Made by a program: the position numbers and the translations under genes. A stretch of 64,000 nucleotides of DNA. Source: Muricauda sp. SCSIO 65647. GTDB taxonomy: Bacteria; Bacteroidota; Bacteroidia; Flavobacteriales; Flavobacteriaceae. A model generated the notes under the pieces. It was not told where the DNA came from. It did not search any database and saw only the letters and a list, made by a program, of their open reading frames with translations. Shown here one piece after another: positions 35,438 through 46,832 of the stretch; position 1 is the first letter of the stretch, and each line of letters starts with the position of its first letter. Location: positions 2,086,501 to 2,150,500 of the forward strand of contig NZ_CP091037.1 in assembly GCF_021534965.1 (NCBI RefSeq). The letters run 5' to 3'.

Positions 35438-35507
35438 AATTTGCAAAGAAACAACATCAAAGTTGCCTTTAGATTTCTTTAGCTTTGCCAAAACATTAAT
35501 TTTTGGT

Positions 35508-36176
35508 GTGGGAAGCAAAAATAAGCTCAAGCGTTTTTCAGAGAACGAAACCTTTTCAAATGTGATTCAGCCCACTAGGGATGAGGTCATAAAGGGATTT
35601 TTCCTAAAAGGGAAATGGGCATCGCACTTTAAAAATGAAAACCCCATAGTATTGGAATTGGGCTGTGGGAAGGGTGAATATACAGTGGGTCTGGCAAAAC
35701 AAAATCGTGATAAGAACCATATCGGAGTCGACATCAAGGGGGCGCGGCTTTGGCGTGGGGCAAAGACAGCTTTGGCCGAAAACCTAGAGAATGTTGCTTT
35801 TTTGCGAACCCAGATTGAACTTATCGATTTGATGTTCGTCAAAGGCGAGATCTCTGAGATCTGGATAACCTTTCCTGACCCCCAGATTAAGTATAAACGC
35901 ACGAAGCACCGCTTGACTAACCCTCAATTTCTTGAGAAATACAAGCATATTTTGAAGCCGGGTGGCCTTATGCACCTAAAGACCGACAGTGAATATTTGC
36001 ATGGCTATACCTTGGGGCTTTTGCAGGGCATGGGAGCAAAGGTACTGTATGCCAACCATGATGTGTATCGAAACGAGGGAAGCCCGAAAGAGGTACTTGA
36101 AATACAAACCTTTTATGAAAATCAGTATCTTGAAAAAGGAAAACCAATCACTTATATCCAATTTAGGATCACCTGA
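35508..36176 (+). CDS. trmB: tRNA (guanine-N7-)-methyltransferase TrmB
   Basis: It adds the 7-methyl group to G46 of tRNA using S-adenosylmethionine. Motif I is VLELGCGKGEYTVGLA, followed by the TrmB signature EIWITFPDPQIKYKRTKHR. The start codon is GTG at 35508, giving GSKNKLKRF as the normal N-terminus. ATG starts further upstream are in frame but would code through the divergent glycosyltransferase gene. At 222 residues it is the usual size. It heads a short operon with the LysE-type and ATL genes (3-bp gap). Confidence 0.92.
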   Translation: MGSKNKLKRFSENETFSNVIQPTRDEVIKGFFLKGKWASHFKNENPIVLELGCGKGEYTVGLAKQNRDKNHIGVDIKGARLWRGAKTALAENLENVAFLRTQIELIDLMFVKGEISEIWITFPDPQIKYKRTKHRLTNPQFLEKYKHILKPGGLMHLKTDSEYLHGYTLGLLQGMGAKVLYANHDVYRNEGSPKEVLEIQTFYENQYLEKGKPITYIQFRIT

Positions 36177-36179
36177 CCA

Positions 36180-36809
36180 ATGACCCATTTATTGATTCTT
36201 TTTTTTGCCACCTATTCGGCAGCTTTCATGGCCACGGTTCCCCCAGGTCTTCTCAACATGAATGCTGCAAAGGCCAGTGTTGAAAAAGGCAGGTTGAACG
36301 GCATTATTTTTAGTCTCGGGGTGTCGACCATGATTATGATGCAGGCCTACATCGCAGTGTATATTTCAAAGTTTTTATACAACAATCCGCAGGTGATCGA
36401 TATACTGTTGAAAGCAGCGATCGCGATATTTGCCTTTTTTGCCATCTATTTTTTTGCCATGGCCAAGCAAAAGAAAAAGCGCAAGTTTAAAACGGTCAAC
36501 CTTAGCAAGAAGAACAGTTTTTTCAAGGGCACGCTTTTAGCGGCACTTAACCTGTTGACCATACCCTACTATAGCAGTCTCAATGCCATGTGGAACGAAG
36601 CGGGATGGATTAAGTTCGAGGCCCAAGACATCGCCACGTTTGTCTTTGCCGCTGCCTGTGGTACATTCTCGGTGCTGTATCTGTACGTATTCTATTTTAA
36701 TAAGCTGGAAGCAAAGACCAACACGTTTTCAAAGAACTCAAATTATATTTTGAGCGCCCTCATGTTGGTGCTATTGATGATTACGTTAATACGTATATTT
36801 TATAATTAA
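36180..36809 (+). CDS. LysE-family exporter-like membrane protein
   Basis: Protein of 209 residues with about six transmembrane helices. The opening ATYSAAFMATVPPGLLNMNAAKASVEKG, with the small-residue/proline PPGLLN turn, matches the LysE/RhtB amino-acid exporter family. It probably exports an amino acid or small metabolite; the substrate is unknown. It is 3 bp after trmB and its stop directly abuts the next start (36810). Confidence 0.82.
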   Translation: MTHLLILFFATYSAAFMATVPPGLLNMNAAKASVEKGRLNGIIFSLGVSTMIMMQAYIAVYISKFLYNNPQVIDILLKAAIAIFAFFAIYFFAMAKQKKKRKFKTVNLSKKNSFFKGTLLAALNLLTIPYYSSLNAMWNEAGWIKFEAQDIATFVFAAACGTFSVLYLYVFYFNKLEAKTNTFSKNSNYILSALMLVLLMITLIRIFYN

Positions 36810-37145
36810 ATGGAGGAAAAAAATTTCTTTGACAAAGTATATGAAGTGGCCAAACAGATTCCCTATGGCCGAGTGACCTCTTATGGTGCCATTGCCAAAT
36901 ATTTGGGGGCGGCCCGTAGTGCCCGAATGGTCGGTTGGGCCATGAACAACTCTTTGGCCAAAGATGTGCCCGCGCATCGGGTGGTAAACCGTGTTGGGGT
37001 ATTGACAGGGAAACACCATTTTGACGGTACCAATCTCATGCAACAGCTATTGGAAAATGAGGGTATCAAGGTAGTCGATAATCAAATTATCGATTTTCAA
37101 GAACATTTTTGGGATCCGGCCAAAGAGCTTCTTGAAGGGATATAG
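36810..37145 (+). CDS. alkyltransferase-like protein (ATL), Cys-to-Ala MGMT homologue
   Basis: Protein of 111 residues homologous to the DNA-binding half of O6-methylguanine-DNA methyltransferase: IPYGRVTSYGAIAKYLGAARSARMVGWAM carries the winged helix and arginine finger. The active-site motif PCHRV reads PAHRVV, with Ala55 in place of the alkyl-accepting cysteine. It therefore cannot transfer an alkyl group and should act like E. coli YbaZ-type ATL proteins, which bind O6-alkylguanine and channel it to nucleotide excision repair (known for the family). Confidence 0.93.
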   Translation: MEEKNFFDKVYEVAKQIPYGRVTSYGAIAKYLGAARSARMVGWAMNNSLAKDVPAHRVVNRVGVLTGKHHFDGTNLMQQLLENEGIKVVDNQIIDFQEHFWDPAKELLEGI

Positions 37146-37251
37146 TTGTTTTCAAATCTGTCAACAATTCTGACAGACCATTAGATAAGGGCTTCCTATC
37201 CTACCATCTTCATTTTCAATCCTTCCTCTTCATAATATAAGCCCCAAGCCG

Positions 37252-37259
37252 TATCTTTG
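37252..37259 (+). promoter_or_regulatory. -7 promoter box of mrp
   Basis: TATCTTTG matches TAnnTTTG, 43 bp before the ATG. Confidence 0.45.
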
Positions 37260-37302
37260 TAATTTAGAATCAGTTTAAAAGATTGCACTCCAAAGTAGAT
37301 TT

Positions 37303-38448
37303 ATGAAGTTGCACAAGAAAGATATTTTAGAGGCCTTACAAACCATTTCGGTACCGGGTGAGGGGCAGAATATGGTAGAGAGTGGGGCCGTGACCAATGT
37401 TCAGGTTTTTGGCGATGAGGTTGAGGTAGATATCACTATCAAAAATCCGAGCCTTCAGGCACGAAAAAAGACAGAGGTCGAGATTTTGAAGACCATCCAC
37501 AAAGAAGTGTATGAAAAGGCCAAGATCAAGATCAATCTAAAAGTTGACGCCCCATCGAAACCAAAGGTCAATGAAATTAAGGGGAAACCGATTCCGGGTA
37601 TTCAAAATATCATAGCCGTCGCTTCTGGCAAAGGGGGTGTCGGTAAATCAACAGTCACGGCCAATTTAGCGGTCACATTGGGCAAAATGGGCTTCAAGGT
37701 GGGTTTGTTGGATGCTGATATTTATGGGCCATCAATGCCCATCATGTTTGATGTGGCGATGGAAAAACCCCTGTCGGTCGACGTAGCCGGCAAGGCCAAG
37801 ATGAAACCAGTGGAAAACTATGGGGTAAAGATGCTTTCCATTGGCTTTTTCACCCAGCCCAATCAAGCGGTAATTTGGCGTGGCCCTATGGCGGCAAAAG
37901 CTTTGAACCAGATGATTTTCGATGCCCACTGGGGCGAGCTCGACTTTTTGTTGATCGATTTGCCACCGGGTACGGGCGACATTCATCTGAGTATTATGCA
38001 GTCGCTTCCGGTCACCGGAGCGGTAGTGGTCAGTACCCCACAGGAAGTGGCATTGGCAGATGCCCGAAAAGGAGTGGCGATGTTTCAGCAAGAGGCCATA
38101 AATGTACCGGTTTTGGGCATTGCCGAAAATATGGCGTATTTTACCCCTGCTGAGCTTCCAAAAAATAAATACTATATCTTTGGTCAAGAGGGGGCCAAAC
38201 ATCTATCTGAAGATTTGAAGGTGCCCTTTTTAGGGGAGATTCCCTTGGTGCAGAGTATCAGGGAGGCTGGAGATATCGGTAGGCCTGCGGCCTTGCAAAC
38301 GGCAACCCCTGTCGAAGAGGCCTTTGAAGAACTGACCAAGAACACGGTACGTGAATTGGTAAAGCGCAACAAAGATTTGCCTCCGACCGAAGCCATTAAG
38401 ATAACGACCATGGCAGGTTGTGACGCAGTCAAAAAGAAACGAGTATGA
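37303..38448 (+). CDS. mrp: Mrp/NBP35 family Fe-S carrier ATPase
   Basis: Protein of 381 residues. An N-terminal MIP18/DUF59 domain (about 1-85) precedes the ATPase with the deviant Walker A motif ASGKGGVGKST (residues 107-117), LLDADIYGPSMP and a CxxC-less P-loop core. Proteins of this family bind and transfer [4Fe-4S] clusters to apo-proteins. The CDS overlaps the NifU gene by 4 bp, and a ferredoxin reductase and ferredoxin follow, so the block is about Fe-S biogenesis and electron flow. Confidence 0.95.
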   Translation: MKLHKKDILEALQTISVPGEGQNMVESGAVTNVQVFGDEVEVDITIKNPSLQARKKTEVEILKTIHKEVYEKAKIKINLKVDAPSKPKVNEIKGKPIPGIQNIIAVASGKGGVGKSTVTANLAVTLGKMGFKVGLLDADIYGPSMPIMFDVAMEKPLSVDVAGKAKMKPVENYGVKMLSIGFFTQPNQAVIWRGPMAAKALNQMIFDAHWGELDFLLIDLPPGTGDIHLSIMQSLPVTGAVVVSTPQEVALADARKGVAMFQQEAINVPVLGIAENMAYFTPAELPKNKYYIFGQEGAKHLSEDLKVPFLGEIPLVQSIREAGDIGRPAALQTATPVEEAFEELTKNTVRELVKRNKDLPPTEAIKITTMAGCDAVKKKRV

Positions 38449-38684
38449 CATCAGAAGAATTAAGGAATAATGTAGAGAAAGCTTTGGATGAAATTCGTCC
38501 CTTTCTTCAAAGCGATGGAGGTGACATCACCTTGATTTCCATTGATGATGACACTTCTGTGAAGGTAAAACTTGAAGGCAATTGCATTGGCTGTAGCGTC
38601 AACCAGATGACCCTAAAAAGCGGTGTTGAGATGACCATAAAAAAATATGCTCCCCAAATTCAAGAGGTCGTCAATCTAAGCTGA
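38445..38684 (+). CDS. NifU C-terminal-domain Fe-S scaffold
   Basis: Protein of 79 residues made only of the NifU C-terminal domain, with the cluster-binding C47-I-G-C50 in GNCIGCSVNQMTLKSGVEM. Such short proteins act as [4Fe-4S] carriers. It is translationally coupled to mrp. Confidence 0.93.
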   Translation: MTSEELRNNVEKALDEIRPFLQSDGGDITLISIDDDTSVKVKLEGNCIGCSVNQMTLKSGVEMTIKKYAPQIQEVVNLS

Positions 38685-38747
38685 ACGTGACAAAAAAGTC
38701 GCATAACTTTACAGAAACACAGCATTGTCCAACTTTTTTTTGATTTC

Positions 38748-39809
38748 ATGATCAAGACCGATATACTCATAATTGGTGCGGGCCCAACGGGCCTTTTTAC
38801 CGTTTTTGAGGCAGGTTTGCTGCAGTTGCGTTGTCATTTGATCGATGCCCTACCACAGCCTGGGGGGCAGTGTGCTGAGATTTATCCGAAGAAACCCATT
38901 TATGACATTCCCGGCTTTCCAGAAATACTGGCTGGCGAACTGGTCGATAATTTAATGGAACAGATAAAGCCATTTCAACCCGGTTTCACCTTGGGCGAGC
39001 GGGCAGAGACCATCGAAAAGCTGAAAGATGGCACCTTTGTGGTCACTACCAATAAGGGTACTGAACATCGAGCACCCATAGTGGCCATTGCTGGCGGATT
39101 GGGAAGTTTTGAACCTAGAAAACCCTTATTGCCCAATTTGAAGCAGTTTGAAGACAAGGGTGTGGTCTACATGATAAAAGACCCTGAAGTTTATAGAAAC
39201 AAGAAAGTATTGATTGCCGGTGGAGGCGATTCTGCATTGGATTGGACCATCTTTTTGGCCGATGTCGCCGATGAGGTGACCTTGGTGCACCGTAGAAACG
39301 AATTTCGGGGAGCATTGGATTCCGTAGAAAAGGTGCAAAACTTAAAAAATAGGGGAAAAGTGAATCTCATTACCCCTGCGGAAGTAGTGGGCCTTGAAGG
39401 GGCTGGCCATCTTGAGGCCGTCACTGTGCACAAGAATTCAAATATTGGCGAAGACATTCGTATTGCCGTCGATACCTTTATTCCCTTATTTGGGCTTTCC
39501 CCAAAACTGGGCCCAATTGCCGATTGGGGGCTTAAAATCGAAAAAAATGCCATCAAGGTCGACAATACGCTAGATTACCAGACCAACATACCGGGCATTT
39601 ATGCCATCGGCGATGTAAATACCTATCCGGGCAAGTTGAAATTGATTCTCTGTGGTTTTCATGAGGCGACCTTGATGTGCCAAAGTGCTTATCAGCGCAT
39701 CTATCCGAATAAAAAGTATGTGATGAAGTATACCACCGTAGGGGGTGTTCATGGTTTTGATGGTTCTAAAAGGGAAGCTCCGAAGGCGGTTGTAAAGCCG
39801 ATCAAGTAA
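38748..39809 (+). CDS. type-2 ferredoxin-NADP+ reductase-like flavoprotein
   Basis: Protein of 353 residues. FAD-binding IIGAGPTGLFTVFEAG (residues 7-22) is followed by GGQCAEIYPKKPIYDIPGFP and a second Rossmann motif AGGGDSALDWTIFLAD for NADPH. It lacks the CxxC of thioredoxin reductase, which fits the YumC-like ferredoxin-NADP+ oxidoreductases. It would exchange electrons between NADPH and a ferredoxin, plausibly the [2Fe-2S] ferredoxin encoded next or those of the 40-56 kb module. Confidence 0.9.
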   Translation: MIKTDILIIGAGPTGLFTVFEAGLLQLRCHLIDALPQPGGQCAEIYPKKPIYDIPGFPEILAGELVDNLMEQIKPFQPGFTLGERAETIEKLKDGTFVVTTNKGTEHRAPIVAIAGGLGSFEPRKPLLPNLKQFEDKGVVYMIKDPEVYRNKKVLIAGGGDSALDWTIFLADVADEVTLVHRRNEFRGALDSVEKVQNLKNRGKVNLITPAEVVGLEGAGHLEAVTVHKNSNIGEDIRIAVDTFIPLFGLSPKLGPIADWGLKIEKNAIKVDNTLDYQTNIPGIYAIGDVNTYPGKLKLILCGFHEATLMCQSAYQRIYPNKKYVMKYTTVGGVHGFDGSKREAPKAVVKPIK

Positions 39810-39834
39810 ATACGACAGATACCTGGGAAAAATG

Positions 39835-39842
39835 TATTTTTG
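39835..39842 (+). promoter_or_regulatory. -7 promoter box of the [2Fe-2S] ferredoxin gene
   Basis: TATTTTTG matches TAnnTTTG, 51 bp before the ATG. Confidence 0.4.
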
Positions 39843-39893
39843 CATCTTCTTTTTGTGAAAGGAAAAAGATGGTCATAACAATAACAGGGATAG

Positions 39894-40226
39894 ATGTCTG
39901 ATGTAAGGATTAAGATTACGGATCGGGAAGGCACACTTCACGAGGTCGATGCCCCAACCGATATGAACATGAACCTGATGGAGGTGGTTCGCTCTTATGA
40001 GCTGGCCCCAGAGGGCACCATAGGTATTTGTGGGGGCATGAACATGTGCGCATCTTGCCAGTGTTATGTGCAATCTGACCATGCACTTCCTGAAAAGACC
40101 GACGATGAAGAAGCCATGCTTTCTGAGGCTTTTTTTGTCAAAGACAATAGCCGTTTGGGCTGCCAGATTTTGATCACGGAAGGTTTAGAGGGCTTGCAAG
40201 TAGAACTGGCCCCAGCTGAAGATTGA
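39894..40226 (+). CDS. [2Fe-2S] adrenodoxin-type ferredoxin
   Basis: Protein of 110 residues with the cysteine spacing C46-x5-C52-x2-C55-x34-C90 typical of adrenodoxin/ISC-type ferredoxins (CGGMNMCASC, then RLGCQI). It carries one electron and is likely reduced by the neighbouring flavoprotein. A clear terminator follows. Confidence 0.94.
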   Translation: MSDVRIKITDREGTLHEVDAPTDMNMNLMEVVRSYELAPEGTIGICGGMNMCASCQCYVQSDHALPEKTDDEEAMLSEAFFVKDNSRLGCQILITEGLEGLQVELAPAED

Positions 40227-40240
40227 TACGGAAAAATTAA

Positions 40241-40273
40241 AAAAGGGGCACTTTTTGAAAAGCGCCCCTTTTT
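40241..40273. terminator. Terminator between ferredoxin and the HEPN-like gene
   Basis: AAAAGGGGC (40241-40249) pairs with GCCCCTTTT (40264-40272), with A- and T-runs on both sides; it can work for both converging genes. Confidence 0.85.
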
Positions 40274-40317
40274 CAAGGTGAGACCGCCCAAGGCGGAAAT
40301 TGCCCTGAACGCCTGAA

Positions 40318-40692
40318 TCAAGCGATGATTCGCTCACGTCTCAAAAAAGTATCCAAACTATCGGCAATGTCGAAACAATGGCTAAATCTCGTAGCAGCGT
40401 TTCGAAATCTAGATTCGTCTTTATGTTCCCTGCACTCACAACCAGAAAGGTCTACTTCTTCAAAATGCTCGTTGATGGATTTGCACTGTTCATATAGACT
40501 TTCAATGCTTTCTTCGTCTTTGGGCGTAGTGCCGTTGAGAACAAGAAATCCTTTCAGATAGTTTCTGATGGCATATTGGGAGTTACTGCAGACCATTGAT
40601 GATACCACATCTTCTTCGGGCCTACATAGCTCGTCATTGGCCTCTCTCAATTTTTGAATCGCCTCGTTGAATAATGCATTGGCTTCCATCAC
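40318..40692 (-). CDS. small HEPN-like helical protein
   Basis: Protein of 124 residues, all-helical in pattern, with YAIRNYLKGFLVLNG and a terminal SHCFDIADSLDTFLRRERII. This resembles HEPN-type four-helix bundles, but I do not see the catalytic Rx4-6H motif clearly. Two Met codons start it (40692 or 40689). It lies 20 bp before the nifJ stop, downstream of nifJ on the same strand, so it may be transcribed with it. Function unknown. Confidence 0.6.
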   Translation of the reverse strand: MMEANALFNEAIQKLREANDELCRPEEDVVSSMVCSNSQYAIRNYLKGFLVLNGTTPKDEESIESLYEQCKSINEHFEEVDLSGCECREHKDESRFRNAATRFSHCFDIADSLDTFLRRERIIA

Positions 40693-40712
40693 CGATAAAT
40701 TTTAGTGTTAAA

Positions 40713-44264
<3,552 letters not shown>

Positions 44265-44302
44265 ACCGACTGAGACGGTATTCAAATTTTTTTAGACATT
44301 TA

Positions 44303-44310
44303 TAAAAATA
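44303..44310 (-). promoter_or_regulatory. Candidate -7 box of nifJ
   Basis: Minus-strand TATTTTTA is one base from TAnnTTTG. Its first base is 29.5 bp from the centre of the FNR-like palindrome, which places that palindrome near -41.5 of the predicted start. Confidence 0.4.
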
Positions 44311-44333
44311 GGGACAGAAACAGGCCTAGAATA

Positions 44334-44345
44334 TGATTTTTGTCA
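44334..44345 (-). promoter_or_regulatory. FNR-like operator upstream of nifJ
   Basis: TGAT-TTTT-GTCA fits TGAYNNNNRTCA, the FNR-type core (TGA-N6-TCA). It lies about 75 bp upstream of the nifJ ATG. The same motif is found before the ferredoxin, korA and rnf genes. Confidence 0.65.
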
Positions 44346-44370
44346 GTTGGCCCTGATGGACGTAGACAAG

Positions 44371-44403
44371 AAATAACGCCCGAAGTCTTCAATTTCGGGC
44401 GTT
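44371..44403 (-). terminator. Terminator of the [4Fe-4S] ferredoxin gene
   Basis: AACGCCCGAA (44375-44384) pairs perfectly with TTCGGGCGTT (44394-44403). Read on the minus strand it is followed by a T-rich tail. It separates the ferredoxin gene from nifJ. Confidence 0.75.
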
Positions 44404-44468
44404 AATTAGATAGTTCAAAAGCTTGAATGTATAAAAGCGCAGAACAAAGAGTACGATTTTAACACGAT

Positions 44469-44822
44469 TTACTCATCGTATAACCAAGCCTTTTTGGCCA
44501 ACAATTGCTCTTCGTTCTCCACGTGGTCTTCATCGGGCACACAGCAATCTACTGGGCAGACGGAAGCACATTGTGGTTCATCGTGAAATCCTTCGCACTC
44601 TGTACATTTATCAGGTACGATGTAATAGAAATCGTCTGATATGGGATCATTTTGTGCGTCGGCATCCACTTCGTTTCCGGTCGATGGCTCGGTCACCGTG
44701 CCACTCAATTCAGTATCATCTGAATACGACCATTCTTCAGCGGGTTCATAGATGGCATGGTTCGGACATTCTGAAATGCAGGCATCACAATTAATGCATT
44801 CATCGGTTATAATGATGGCCAT
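44469..44822 (-). CDS. 2x[4Fe-4S] ferredoxin
   Basis: Protein of 117 residues. First cluster: CINCDACISECPNHAIYEP. Second: CTECEGFHDEPQCASVCPVDCCVPD, with a 7-residue insert after the first two cysteines, typical of bacterial-type ferredoxins such as YfhL. About 35 acidic residues separate the two. It is probably the electron carrier linking PFOR and the 2-oxoacid oxidoreductase to Rnf, since it lies between nifJ and korA and shares their upstream palindrome. Confidence 0.93.
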   Translation of the reverse strand: MAIIITDECINCDACISECPNHAIYEPAEEWSYSDDTELSGTVTEPSTGNEVDADAQNDPISDDFYYIVPDKCTECEGFHDEPQCASVCPVDCCVPDEDHVENEEQLLAKKAWLYDE

Positions 44823-44850
44823 TTTAGTATGTTTTTAAGGTATCAATCCG

Positions 44851-44858
44851 TAAATTTA
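44851..44858 (-). promoter_or_regulatory. Candidate -7 box of the [4Fe-4S] ferredoxin gene
   Basis: Minus-strand TAAATTTA is one base from TAnnTTTG. It sits 29.5 bp from the centre of the shared palindrome, exactly as at nifJ. Confidence 0.4.
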
Positions 44859-44881
44859 ATTCACTTTAGGGTCTGCTTTAA

Positions 44882-44893
44882 TGATAAAAATCA
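44882..44893. promoter_or_regulatory. FNR-like operator between ferredoxin and korA
   Basis: TGAT-AAAA-ATCA, a perfect palindrome extending to ATGATAAAAATCAT. It lies 65 bp upstream of the ferredoxin ATG and 74 bp upstream of the korA ATG, so one site could control both divergent units. Confidence 0.7.
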
Positions 44894-44961
44894 TATTTCG
44901 AAAGTATCGGTCCGATTAATTTCGGAGCACGCTTGCTCCTTATATTTTAGATAGTACGCTT

Positions 44962-46830
44962 ATGGATAGAAAACCATTAATTTTTGAAGACACCAAAGAT
45001 ATTGAGGTCTTAGAATCGGTCGTTATCCGTTTCGTTGGTGATTCGGGTGATGGCATGCAGTTGACAGGAACCCAATTCTCAGATACCTCGGCCATGTTCG
45101 GCAATGATATTGCCACCTTCCCCAACTATCCATCCGAAATCAGGGCTCCACAAGGAAGTCTTTATGGAGTGTCGGGTTTTCAGGTGCATATCGGCAGTAT
45201 AGAAATCAATACACCTGGTGATAATGTTGACCTGTTGGTCGCCATGAACCCTGCGGGGCTAAAGACCAATCTTTATGCCGTAAAACCAGGTCATACCATT
45301 ATTGTCGATACCGATTCGTTCACCCGCAAAAATCTGGAAAAAGCAGAGTATGATGAAAGTCCTTTGTCTGACGGCAGTCTTGAGAATTACCGGGTCATCG
45401 AAGTGGCCATGACCTCATTGACCAAAGAAGCCTTGAAAGACATAGAAGGGATCGATAACAAAAGTATTGTTCGAAGCAAAAACATGTTCGCCTTGGGGAT
45501 GGTCTATTGGATGTACCATCGATCCCCTGAACACACCATTGATTTTTTGAGCCAAAAATTCAAGAAACGACCGCAGATTGCAGAGGCCAATATCAAGGTG
45601 CTCAATGCAGGATATTATTTTGCGGAGACTTTAGAGCTGATTCCGAATTCCTATACCATAGCCCCGGCCAAGATGGCGCCCGGTACCTACCGTATTCTTT
45701 TGGGCAATACGGCTACGGCATGGGGCTTCTTGGCCGCAGCTGAAAAATCGGGCCTACAACTTTTTTTGGGTTCTTACCCCATCACACCTGCCTCAGAGAT
45801 ATTACATGAATTGGCAAAACACAAGCATTTCGGGGTCATGGCCCTTCAGGCTGAAGACGAGATTGCAGGAATCACTTCGGCGATTGGTGCCGCTTTTGCG
45901 GGCGATTTGGCCATTACCACCACTTCTGGCCCCGGATTGGCCTTAAAAGGCGAGGCTTTGGGTTTGGCCATGATGGTAGAACTGCCCTTGGTTGTGGTGA
46001 ACGTACAACGCGGAGGACCGTCTACGGGCCTACCGACAAAAACAGAACAGTCAGATCTGCTTCAGGCCATGTACGGAAGAAACGGAGAGAGTCCTGTAAT
46101 CGTCATAGCGGCCAGCACACCTGCCAATTGTTATCATTATGCCTATGTGGCCGCCAAATTGGCCTTAGAGCACATGACACCCGTAATTTTGTTGACAGAT
46201 GGCTATATCGCCAATGGATCGGCGCCTTGGAAAATCAAGACGGTAGCTGAAATGCCCGCGATAAAGATCAATAGGGTGACCGAGGCAAAAGAGAACTGGC
46301 ATCCCTACGACAGGGATTCAGAAACGCTGGCACGCAATTGGGCCATACCCGGCACTTTGGGTTTGGAACATCGCATCGGGGGCCTCGAAAAAGACCGTGT
46401 TACCGGAAATGTTTCTTATGTGCCCGAGAACCACGAGCAGATGACCAAGATAAGGGCCGAAAAGATCAAACGGGTCGAAAAATATATCCCAGAGTTGACC
46501 ACTGAATTTGCCGATACAGGTGATTTGCTTGTCGTAGGGTGGGGCGGTACCTATGGGGCATTGCATACCGCCGTTAAGCAATTGTATGAAGAAGGCAACA
46601 AAGGCATTGGCTTTGTCCATTTCAATTATATCAATCCGTTGCCCAAGAATACGGAGGATGTCTTCAAAAAGTTCAAGAAAATCGTGGTCTGCGAGTTGAA
46701 CAATGGGCAGTTTGTCAAAATAATGCGGATCCACTTCAATGAGTTCGAATTTTTACAATTCAACAAGGTACAGGGCTTGCCCTTTGGAAACAACGAACTG
46801 GTGCAGAAGTTCAAAAATTTGTTGCGATAA
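44962..46830 (+). CDS. korA: 2-oxoacid:ferredoxin oxidoreductase, fused gamma-alpha subunit
   Basis: Protein of 622 residues. The N-terminal gamma part has FVGDSGDGMQLTGTQFSD and the alpha part LFLGSYPITPASEILHELAKH with GGPSTGLPTKTEQSDLLQAMYG. This fused architecture is common in Bacteroidota and matches 2-oxoglutarate:ferredoxin oxidoreductase. It should turn 2-oxoglutarate into succinyl-CoA with reduced ferredoxin, though broader 2-oxoacid specificity cannot be excluded. It is 2 bp before the beta-subunit gene. Confidence 0.93.
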   Translation: MDRKPLIFEDTKDIEVLESVVIRFVGDSGDGMQLTGTQFSDTSAMFGNDIATFPNYPSEIRAPQGSLYGVSGFQVHIGSIEINTPGDNVDLLVAMNPAGLKTNLYAVKPGHTIIVDTDSFTRKNLEKAEYDESPLSDGSLENYRVIEVAMTSLTKEALKDIEGIDNKSIVRSKNMFALGMVYWMYHRSPEHTIDFLSQKFKKRPQIAEANIKVLNAGYYFAETLELIPNSYTIAPAKMAPGTYRILLGNTATAWGFLAAAEKSGLQLFLGSYPITPASEILHELAKHKHFGVMALQAEDEIAGITSAIGAAFAGDLAITTTSGPGLALKGEALGLAMMVELPLVVVNVQRGGPSTGLPTKTEQSDLLQAMYGRNGESPVIVIAASTPANCYHYAYVAAKLALEHMTPVILLTDGYIANGSAPWKIKTVAEMPAIKINRVTEAKENWHPYDRDSETLARNWAIPGTLGLEHRIGGLEKDRVTGNVSYVPENHEQMTKIRAEKIKRVEKYIPELTTEFADTGDLLVVGWGGTYGALHTAVKQLYEEGNKGIGFVHFNYINPLPKNTEDVFKKFKKIVVCELNNGQFVKIMRIHFNEFEFLQFNKVQGLPFGNNELVQKFKNLLR

Positions 46831-46832
46831 CC

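Noticed and set aside
35334-35507. Longer TrmB start upstream of the GTG
   Set aside because: The upstream frame codes antisense to the divergent glycosyltransferase gene and does not resemble TrmB.
38688-38701. TGAC-AAAAAA-GTCG before the ferredoxin-NADP reductase gene as a fifth FNR-like site
   Set aside because: The spacer is six bases, not four, and the last half-site is imperfect, so it does not match the shared palindrome.
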